In this document: positions 57,678 through 64,000 of the stretch, one piece after another
Layout: every line of letters starts with the position of its first letter
How positions within the stretch are numbered: position 1 is the stretch's first letter
DNA from: Streptomyces griseoaurantiacus
GTDB taxonomy: Bacteria; Actinomycetota; Actinomycetes; Streptomycetales; Streptomycetaceae
Direction: 5' to 3'
DNA length: 64,000 bases
NCBI GenBank assembly: GCA_014656015.1
Contig: BNBP01000009.1
Span: forward strand, 81,936-145,935
The notes under the pieces: model-generated
Database searches by the model: none
What the model was told of the DNA's origin: nothing
Seen by the model: only the letters and a program-made list of their open reading frames with translations
Program-made: the position numbers and the translations under genes

Positions 57678-59384
57678 GTGAGGACAGCGGCACTGGGTCC
57701 GGCGCAGCGCGCCGAGGCACTGGCGGGAATGGCCGAGCGGGAGCTGGACGTGCTGGTCGTGGGCGCGGGCGTGGTCGGCGCCGGCACGGCGCTGGACGCG
57801 GCCACCCGCGGCCTGTCCACGGGGTTGGTGGAGGCCCGCGACTGGGCCTCGGGCACCTCCAGCCGGTCCAGCAAGCTCATCCACGGCGGACTGCGCTATC
57901 TGGAGATGCTCGACTTCGCCCTGGTGCGCGAGGCGCTGAAGGAGCGCGGACTGCTCCTCGAACGCCTCGCCCCCCACCTGGTCAAGCCGGTCCCGTTCCT
58001 GTACCCCCTCCAGCACAAGGGCTGGGAGCGGCTCTACGCGGGTTCGGGCGTCGCCCTCTACGACGTCATGTCGATGGCCCGGGGACACGGCCGCGGGCTG
58101 CCCGGACACCGCCACCTGACCCGCCGCCACGCCCTGCGGGTCGCCCCCTGTCTGAAGAAGGACGCCCTGGTCGGCGCGTTGCAGTACTACGACGCGCAGA
58201 TGGACGACGCCCGCTACGTCGCCACCCTGGTGCGCACCGCCGCCTCCTACGGCGCCCGGGTCGCCAACCGCGCCCGCGTCACCGGGTTCCTGCGCGAGGG
58301 CGAGCGCGTGGTCGGCGCCCGGGTGCAGGACGTCGAGGGCGGCGGGGAGTACGAGGTGCGCGCCAAGCAGGTCGTCAACGCGACCGGGGTGTGGACCGAC
58401 GACACCCAGGCGATGGTCGGCGAGCGCGGCCAGTTCCACGTGCGGGCCTCCAAGGGCATCCACCTGGTCGTGCCCAAGGACCGCATCCACTCCACCACCG
58501 GGCTCATCCTGCGCACCGAGAAGTCCGTCCTGTTCGTCATCCCCTGGGGACGGCACTGGATCGTCGGTACCACCGACACCGACTGGGACCTCGACAAGGC
58601 CCACCCGGCCGCCTCCAGCGCCGACATCGACTACCTGCTCGAACACGTGAACTCGGTGCTCGCGGTGCCGCTCACCCGGGACGACGTGGAGGGCGTGTAC
58701 GCGGGGCTGCGCCCGCTGCTCGCCGGGGAGTCCGACGCCACGAGCAAGCTCTCCCGAGAGCACACGGTCGCCCACCCGGTGCCGGGCCTCGTGGTCGTCG
58801 CGGGCGGCAAGTACACGACGTACCGGGTCATGGCCAAGGACGCGGTCGACGAGGCGGTGCACGCCCTGGACCAGCGGGTCGCGGACTGCGTCACCGAGGA
58901 CGTCCCGCTGCTCGGCGCGGAGGGCTACCGGGCGCTGTGGAACGCGCGGGCGCGCACCGCCGCGCGGACCGGCCTGCACGTGGCGCGGCTGGAGCACCTG
59001 CTCAACCGCTACGGCTCGCTCACCCAGGAGATCCTCGACCTGATCGCGGAGGACTCCTCGCTCGGCGCGCCCCTCCCCGGCGCCGAGGACTACCTGCGCG
59101 CCGAGGTCGTCTACGCCGCCTCGCACGAGGGCGCCCGGCACCTGGACGACGTCCTGACCCGGCGCACCCGCATCTCCATCGAGACCTTCGACCGCGGGAC
59201 GCGCAGCGCCCGGGAGGCGGCGCGGCTGATGGCGCCGGTGCTGGGCTGGGACGAGGAACGGATCGAGCGGGAGGTCCGGCACTACGAGAAGCGCGTCGAG
59301 GCCGAACGCGAGTCGCAGCGCCAGCCGGACGACCTGACGGCCGACGCGGCACGGCTGGGCGCGCCGGACATCGTGCCGCTGTGA
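57678..59384 (+). CDS. glpD: Glycerol-3-phosphate dehydrogenase (FAD)
   Basis: The 568-aa flavoprotein oxidises glycerol-3-phosphate to dihydroxyacetone phosphate at the membrane. The FAD motif LDVLVVGAGVVGAGTALDAA is at 24-43, TSSRSSKLIHGGLRYLEM is the GlpD signature, and GRHWIVGTTDTDWD and GGKYTTYRVMAKDAVDEA are intact. GGGAGGCAGCG precedes the GTG start. The phased repeats upstream suggest carbon-source control. Confidence 0.95.
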   Translation: MRTAALGPAQRAEALAGMAERELDVLVVGAGVVGAGTALDAATRGLSTGLVEARDWASGTSSRSSKLIHGGLRYLEMLDFALVREALKERGLLLERLAPHLVKPVPFLYPLQHKGWERLYAGSGVALYDVMSMARGHGRGLPGHRHLTRRHALRVAPCLKKDALVGALQYYDAQMDDARYVATLVRTAASYGARVANRARVTGFLREGERVVGARVQDVEGGGEYEVRAKQVVNATGVWTDDTQAMVGERGQFHVRASKGIHLVVPKDRIHSTTGLILRTEKSVLFVIPWGRHWIVGTTDTDWDLDKAHPAASSADIDYLLEHVNSVLAVPLTRDDVEGVYAGLRPLLAGESDATSKLSREHTVAHPVPGLVVVAGGKYTTYRVMAKDAVDEAVHALDQRVADCVTEDVPLLGAEGYRALWNARARTAARTGLHVARLEHLLNRYGSLTQEILDLIAEDSSLGAPLPGAEDYLRAEVVYAASHEGARHLDDVLTRRTRISIETFDRGTRSAREAARLMAPVLGWDEERIEREVRHYEKRVEAERESQRQPDDLTADAARLGAPDIVPL

Positions 59385-59392
59385 CCGTGCCG

Positions 59393-59432
59393 CTGCCGCT
59401 GCCGCTGCCGCTGCCGGGGACGGGGACGGGGA
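59393..59432 (+). repeat. Short tandem repeats after glpD
   Basis: Four or five copies of a CTGCCG/GCCGCT hexamer run into three copies of GGGGAC, ending at 59432. No hairpin is formed, so this is not a typical terminator. It probably arose by slippage. Confidence 0.7.
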
Positions 59433-59486
59433 GGTTCACTCGAACGGGTGGGCCCGGGCGGGATCTCCGTTCGGAACCCGGTCGTT

Positions 59487-60620
59487 CTACGGGGTGCGGG
59501 AGCAGAACTCGGCCGACAGCAGGGCCCGCTCGAGGCCGGGATCGGCGAACGCGTCCGTGTTCAGGCGGTAGGTGAGCACACGGCGACCGTCGACGGTGGC
59601 CGCGGTGCGCACGTAGCTGCCCGGGATCCGGCCGGAATGTCCCCACACGGTCGTCCCGCACGGAAGGGTCACCGGATAGATGCCCGCGCCGTACACGCCT
59701 TGTGCGGCCCGGGTGTCGAGCATCTCGCGCAGCCAGTGCGGGGGCAGCAGTTCGCCGCCGAGCAGGGCCGCGTAGAAGCGGTCCAGGTCGGCGAGCGTGG
59801 TCACGAGTTCGCCCGCCGCGCCGGCCACGCGCGGGTCGAGCGCGGTGACGTCGGACCCGTCGGCGGCGTAGGCCCGGCCGTGCGGGGAGGGAAGGGTGGT
59901 ACGGGTGCCCGGGAAGGAGGTGCCCGTCAGACGCAGGGGGGTGAGGATGCGGCGCTCGGCCTCGGTGGCGTACGAGTGCCCGGTGACCTGACGGACGACC
60001 ATGCCGAGCAGGACGTAGTTGGTGTTGGAGTACGCGTAGCGGCCCGGCGTGGTGGGGGAGTGGGTGAGGGCGAGACGCACGGCCTCACGCGGCGTCAGGG
60101 GGACCATGGCCCCGGTGTCCGCGGTGAAGTCGGCCAGACCGCTGGTCTGCGTGAGCAGGGAGCGCAGGGTGAGGGCACTGCCGTCGTTGCCGTGCCCGCG
60201 CACCAGCCCGGGCAGGTGGTCCTCGACGGAGTCCGAGAGCGACAGCCTGTGCTCGGCTGCGAGTTGGAGGACGACGGTGGCGAGGAACGTCTTGGTGAGG
60301 CTGCCGGCCCGGAAGTGATCGGCGACGCGGAGACCGTCCCTCTCCGTGCCCCCTGCACCGGAACCGGCGGGGGTCCCGTTTCCGCCTCCGTCCCCCTCGT
60401 TCTCCGCGTGGGCGAAGTGGGAATCCTTCCGGTCCTGCGTGAGGAGCGCTCCGGCGGGAACTCCGGTACGGGTGACCATAATTGACAGGACCGTGTCCGT
60501 CGCCGGCCTCTCCCGGCCCCGGGGCCCGGGCGGCGCCGCCGGGTCGTGGGGTGCGAGGGCGAGGAGGGGCAGGGTCATGGCCACGGCCACCAGGGATCGG
60601 CGGGCCCGGCGAAGCGGCAT
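59487..60620 (-). CDS. Secreted serine hydrolase (beta-lactamase / D,D-carboxypeptidase class C fold)
   Basis: The 377-aa protein has a signal peptide (RRARRSLVAVAMTLPLLALA). The penicillin-recognising motifs SLTK (Ser nucleophile), YSN and HSG are in the expected order, as in D-alanyl-D-alanine carboxypeptidases and esterases of this fold. It may act on peptidoglycan or a related substrate. A Gly-rich insertion (GDGGGNGTPAGSGAGG) precedes the SxxK motif. The ATG at 60620 has GAGGA upstream. Confidence 0.9.
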   Translation of the reverse strand: MPLRRARRSLVAVAMTLPLLALAPHDPAAPPGPRGRERPATDTVLSIMVTRTGVPAGALLTQDRKDSHFAHAENEGDGGGNGTPAGSGAGGTERDGLRVADHFRAGSLTKTFLATVVLQLAAEHRLSLSDSVEDHLPGLVRGHGNDGSALTLRSLLTQTSGLADFTADTGAMVPLTPREAVRLALTHSPTTPGRYAYSNTNYVLLGMVVRQVTGHSYATEAERRILTPLRLTGTSFPGTRTTLPSPHGRAYAADGSDVTALDPRVAGAAGELVTTLADLDRFYAALLGGELLPPHWLREMLDTRAAQGVYGAGIYPVTLPCGTTVWGHSGRIPGSYVRTAATVDGRRVLTYRLNTDAFADPGLERALLSAEFCSRTP

Positions 60621-60796
60621 CGGCGTCCTCGTTTCGTCACCGCACATCATGGAGGAAGGCCGGTCGTCCGCGTGCCCCGGGTGGTGGGAGCGCGCCCGCT
60701 CCGCACGGGGCGTCCTACGGGGCACCCTGGGCGTCGGACGGTCCGTGGGTGAGGGACAATGAAGGCTCTGTCAGGGCGGGTTGCATGAGGGGACGC

Positions 60797-62986
60797 ATGT
60801 CGGAGGCGGAGCGGGCGGGGTCATCCCGTCAGGACAAGAGCGGACGTCTCCTCGCCGGGCGGTACCGGCTGGGAGGGGTCCTCGGCCGCGGCGGCATGGG
60901 CACGGTGTGGCGGGCCGAGGACGAGACCCTCGGCCGCGCGGTCGCCGTGAAGGAGCTGCGGTTCCCGTCGAGCATCGACGAGGAGGAGAAGCGCCGGCTG
61001 ATCACGCGCACGCTGCGCGAGGCGAAGGCGATCGCGCGGATCCGCAACACGGGCGCGGTCACGGTCTTCGACGTCGTGCAGGAGGACGACCGCCCCTGGA
61101 TCGTCATGGAGCTGATCGAGGGCAAGTCCCTCGCCGAGGTCATCCGTGAGGACGGCGTACTCGAACCGAGGCGTGCCGCAGAGGTGGGACTCGCGGTCCT
61201 GGACGTGCTGCGGGCCGCGCACAGCGAGGGCATCCTGCACCGTGACGTGAAGCCGTCCAACGTGCTGATCAGCGAGGACGGCCGGGTCGTGCTCACCGAC
61301 TTCGGTATCGCCCAGGTCGAGGGCGACCCGTCCATCACCTCGACCGGCATGCTCGTCGGTGCCCCCTCCTACATCTCCCCGGAGCGTGCCCGCGGGCACA
61401 AGCCCGGCCCGGCGGCCGACCTGTGGTCGCTCGGCGGCCTGATCTACGCCTCGGTGGAGGGCGTTCCGCCCTACGACAAGGGTTCGGCGATCGCCACCCT
61501 GACCGCGGTCATGACGGAGCCCGTCGAGGAGCCCAAGAACGCGGGCCCGCTGCGCGACGTCATCTTCGGACTGCTCGCCAAGGACCCGGAGCAGCGGCTC
61601 GACGACGCGGGCGCCCGGGCGATGCTCAACGAGGTGATCGACGCCACCGATGCCGCCAAGGGCTCCGTCGCGGAACCGGTGGACGCCACCCGGGTCGTGG
61701 CGCTGCCGCCGGTGCCCGAGTCGGACGGGGGTGCCCCCGACAAGCTGCGCGGGGCACTGCGTTCCGTCCGCAAGGCGGCGGGTGCCGCGACCGCCCGCTC
61801 CAGGCGCGGCGGTGCGCCGGGCGAGGCCAGGAGCGGGGCCACGCCCGGCACGGGCAAGGAGTCGGGGACCACGGGAGGCGGCAAGGCGGCCGGCGCGTCG
61901 GCCGCCGGGGCCGCCGCGGGTGCGGCGGCGGCCGCCGGGACCGCGGGCACCTCGGGGACTCCGACCGCCACCCCGGCCGCGTCGGACCCCTCCTCCGCGT
62001 CGGAGCCCTCGTCCTCCTCCACGCCCTCGTCCCCCTCCGCCTCCCCCTCGGTGGGGGCGGCCTCGGAGAAGTCCACGGTCGATGCATCGAACTCCGGTGC
62101 GGCGAAAACCAGTTCGGGCTGGCCCGTGGTGCCGGAACCGGACCGCCCGCGGCGGCCCGCGCCCGCCCCCCGGGCGCCGATCACCGATGTCGTGCCGAAG
62201 CGGGCGCTGGTGGTCGTCGCCGTGGTCGTGGTGCTCGCCGTGCTCGGTACGGTGCTCGCGCTGACGCTGGGTGACGACGACGGCGGGGACAAGCGCGCCG
62301 ACACCAAGGCGGACACGTCCCAGGGTGCGAGCAGCGGCTCGGGCAAGGGCGGCAAGGACGACAGCGGCAAGGGCGGTGCCTCCGGCAACGGCGGCGAGGG
62401 CGAGAAGAACGACGACGGGTCGCGCACGGACGGCTCGGGGAAGGGCTCCGGGGACACCGACGAGGACGGCACGGCGGACGGCTCCACCTCCGGCGACTCG
62501 GACTCCTCCTCAAACGGCTCCTCGGACTCGTCCGGGTCCTCCTCCGGCGGCAGCGGCAAGGTGACCACGTACAAGGGCGCGCAGGGCTTCTCCATCGGGC
62601 TGCCCAAGGGCTGGAAGTACACGAAGACGGACTCGGCAGGGGCCCGTTTCACCGGCCCCGAGGGGCAGCGGCTGCTGATCGCCTGGACCTCCACCCCGAA
62701 GAACGACCCGGTGGCGGACTGGAAGAGCCAGGAGCGCTACATGACCCGCTCCCAGTACCACCGCATCCGAATAGAGCAGGTGGACTACCGCGGCTGGAAC
62801 GCCGCCGACTGGGAGTTCACCTACTCCGACAACGGGACGCAGTACCGGACGATCGACCGGGGTTTCGTCGTCAACGACCACCAGGGTTATGCGCTGATGT
62901 ACTCGGCGAAGTCGGCCCGGTGGAAGAGCGACCTGCGCAAGGACACCTGGAAGACCCTGAACACCACGTTCGAGCCGAAGTCATGA
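60797..62986 (+). CDS. Membrane serine/threonine protein kinase (PknB-like kinase domain)
   Basis: The 729-aa protein has a complete Hanks kinase domain (about 28-290): GRGGMG loop, Lys52 in VAVKE, HRDVKPSN with Asp150, DFG with Asp168 and the APSYISPERARG activation end. A long Gly/Ser/Ala linker leads to one transmembrane helix (about 469-493). A Ser/Asp/Gly-rich outer stalk and a globular domain (about 590-729, KVTTYKGAQGFSIGLPKGWK) follow, with no PASTA repeats. The sensor ligand is unknown. The ATG at 60797 has GAGGGGA upstream. A pseudokinase gene follows. Confidence 0.93.
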   Translation: MSEAERAGSSRQDKSGRLLAGRYRLGGVLGRGGMGTVWRAEDETLGRAVAVKELRFPSSIDEEEKRRLITRTLREAKAIARIRNTGAVTVFDVVQEDDRPWIVMELIEGKSLAEVIREDGVLEPRRAAEVGLAVLDVLRAAHSEGILHRDVKPSNVLISEDGRVVLTDFGIAQVEGDPSITSTGMLVGAPSYISPERARGHKPGPAADLWSLGGLIYASVEGVPPYDKGSAIATLTAVMTEPVEEPKNAGPLRDVIFGLLAKDPEQRLDDAGARAMLNEVIDATDAAKGSVAEPVDATRVVALPPVPESDGGAPDKLRGALRSVRKAAGAATARSRRGGAPGEARSGATPGTGKESGTTGGGKAAGASAAGAAAGAAAAAGTAGTSGTPTATPAASDPSSASEPSSSSTPSSPSASPSVGAASEKSTVDASNSGAAKTSSGWPVVPEPDRPRRPAPAPRAPITDVVPKRALVVVAVVVVLAVLGTVLALTLGDDDGGDKRADTKADTSQGASSGSGKGGKDDSGKGGASGNGGEGEKNDDGSRTDGSGKGSGDTDEDGTADGSTSGDSDSSSNGSSDSSGSSSGGSGKVTTYKGAQGFSIGLPKGWKYTKTDSAGARFTGPEGQRLLIAWTSTPKNDPVADWKSQERYMTRSQYHRIRIEQVDYRGWNAADWEFTYSDNGTQYRTIDRGFVVNDHQGYALMYSAKSARWKSDLRKDTWKTLNTTFEPKS

Positions 62987-62996
62987 GGTGACGTTC

Positions 62997-63080
62997 CGTA
63001 CGGTTGCGGGACGCCGAGATGTCATATACCTCCATGCGGGTTGCCCACGGCACGTATCGTGAGTGGTTGCGAACCGTACG
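62997..63080. repeat. Inverted repeat CGTACGGTT / AACCGTACG between the kinase genes
   Basis: CGTACGGTT (62997-63005) and AACCGTACG (63072-63080) form a 9-bp inverted repeat 66 nt apart, in the gap upstream of the pseudokinase gene. It may be a regulatory pair; no more can be said. Confidence 0.45.
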
Positions 63081-63140
63081 CATCCACAACGGGGCGCAAG
63101 ACGAACGGAATTGACCAGCCGACCGGCCGGGGGAGGCACT

Positions 63141-64000
63141 GTGGACGACTACGCGGGACGGGTCCTCGCCGACCGCTACCGCCTGCCGCTGCCTGCCGCC
63201 GACGAGGACGAGTTCGCCGACGGACGCGCCTTCGACACCTACAGCGGCCAGGAAGTGCTCATCCGGCAGGTGCCGCTGCCGGAGGTCGTCGAGGCGGAGG
63301 TGCTCGACGCGGACGGTCTGCCGGACGGCTTCGTGGCCCGTGACGCCGGGGCGCGCGGCCGCGGCGGGCGCGGCGCCACGCGCCGGCCCGCCGATCCCGC
63401 GGTACGGCGCGCGATCGAGGCGGCGCAGGCCGCCGCGCGGATTCCCGACCACCCCCGTCTCGACCAGGTCTTCGACGTGTTCGCCGAGGGCGGTTCGCTG
63501 TGGGTCGTCAGCGAGTTGGTGCCCGCGCGCTCGCTGGCGGCGCTCCTCGACGAGCAGCTCCTGACGCCCTACCGGGCGGCCGAGGTCGCCTCCGACGTGC
63601 TGATGGCCCTGCGGGTGCTGCACGCGCACGGCTGGGTGCACCGCAACATCACGGCGCGCACGGTGCTCGTCTGCGAGGACGGCCGGGTGATGCTCACCGG
63701 GCTCGCGGTCGGCGCCGCCGAGGAGGCGCTGTGCGGGTACGACCCCGTGCCGCCGGACATCGACGCCGACGCCGGTACCGGGAACGGGAACGCGGCGGAC
63801 GCCGGTGCGCCCGGCGTCGTGCCCGACACCTTCCGGGGGCCCGCCGCCGGGCCGGTGACACCCTCGGCCCCGGTGACACCACCGGCCCCGGTGCCCCCGG
63901 GTCCGCGCCCGCCGAGTGCCTGGCGCGCGATCCCGGGGGCGCGCGGCGCCGGCCTCGACGGTGCCGGTGGCCCGGGGGGCCCGGCCGTGGGCCCGGGGGC
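63141..64000 (+). CDS. Serine/threonine pseudokinase, 5' part (cut by window end)
   Basis: The frame is open from a GTG (GGGAGG 4 nt upstream) to the window end, giving at least 286 residues. The kinase fold is recognisable (RIPDHPRLDQVFDVFAEGGS, LWVVSELVPARSLAALLDEQ, ALRVLHAHGWVHRNITARTV), but no Gly-loop is seen. The VAIK Lys is Arg42, the catalytic HRD is His-Arg-Asn169, and DFG is GLA at 187-189. It is therefore probably catalytically dead. A Pro/Gly-rich region begins near residue 230. It sits right behind an active kinase gene. Confidence 0.85.
   Translation, partial: MDDYAGRVLADRYRLPLPAADEDEFADGRAFDTYSGQEVLIRQVPLPEVVEAEVLDADGLPDGFVARDAGARGRGGRGATRRPADPAVRRAIEAAQAAARIPDHPRLDQVFDVFAEGGSLWVVSELVPARSLAALLDEQLLTPYRAAEVASDVLMALRVLHAHGWVHRNITARTVLVCEDGRVMLTGLAVGAAEEALCGYDPVPPDIDADAGTGNGNAADAGAPGVVPDTFRGPAAGPVTPSAPVTPPAPVPPGPRPPSAWRAIPGARGAGLDGAGGPGGPAVGPG

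Noticed and set aside
59393..59432. Terminator after glpD
   Set aside because: The sequence is simple tandem hexamers without self-complementarity.
61471..62694. Ser/Pro-rich 407-codon frame opposite the kinase linker
   Set aside because: Reads the Gly/Ala/Ser linker of the kinase backwards; no start signal.

Overview
The window is a high-GC (roughly 70%, strongly G/C at third codon positions) chromosomal segment from an actinomycete, almost certainly a Streptomyces. The identification rests on gene order as well as composition: S10, spc and alpha ribosomal operons, then truA, rplM-rpsI, glmM, coaA, glmS, acpS, alr, the tsa genes, groES-groEL1, and the sporulation cluster whiD-bldM-shbA-guaB. 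This is conserved core chromosome. There is no transposase, integrase, tRNA, rRNA, CRISPR array or phage gene.

Layout. 0.3-2.5 kb: a DHA2 drug exporter divergent from a MarR repressor. 2.5-13 kb: S10 and spc ribosomal protein genes, rpsJ to rplO. 13-20.6 kb: secY-adk, map, infA-rpmJ, then the alpha operon rpsM-rpsK-rpoA-rplQ (no rpsD), then truA. 20.8-24.7 kb: a membrane-anchored hypothetical, rplM-rpsI and glmM. 24.8-34.2 kb: DUF389 protein, coaA, a small acidic protein, glmS, acpS, a SpoIIE-type phosphatase, bifunctional nnr and alr. 34.4-42.1 kb: alpha/beta hydrolase, the t6A tRNA-modification set tsaE, tsaB, rimI and tsaD, a 66-aa orphan behind a 20-bp palindrome, a degenerate L,D-transpeptidase, a methyltransferase and a lipoprotein NodB deacetylase. 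42.2-47.8 kb: groES-groEL1 under tandem CIRCE operators, then two large unrecognised convergent genes. 48-50.6 kb: SDR, MOSC and LysR genes. 50.7-56 kb: whiD, bldM, shbA, guaB and a guaB3-like gene. 56-64 kb: a nucleotide-sugar dehydrogenase, glpD, a serine hydrolase, a membrane Ser/Thr kinase and a truncated (by the window end) pseudokinase.

Functionally this is growth machinery (translation, Sec export, RNA polymerase alpha, start-methionine removal, GTP supply, cell-wall precursors through glmM, glmS and alr) next to developmental control. A textbook sigma-BldN promoter lies in front of bldM. ShbA is the sigma factor known to drive hrdB.

No wholly new multi-gene system was found. The most notable observations are: a repeated leaderless-start architecture (a -10 hexamer 6-7 nt before the start codon) at ten genes; four proteins in which the expected active-site residues are replaced (pseudo-L,D-transpeptidase, nucleotide-sugar dehydrogenase, GuaB3-like protein, pseudokinase); a palindrome-controlled 66-aa orphan gene; a tandem duplication of the 3' end of rpsK; phased direct repeats in front of glmM, glpD and guaB; and a possible 27-codon ORF with a strong ribosome-binding site between whiD and bldM.
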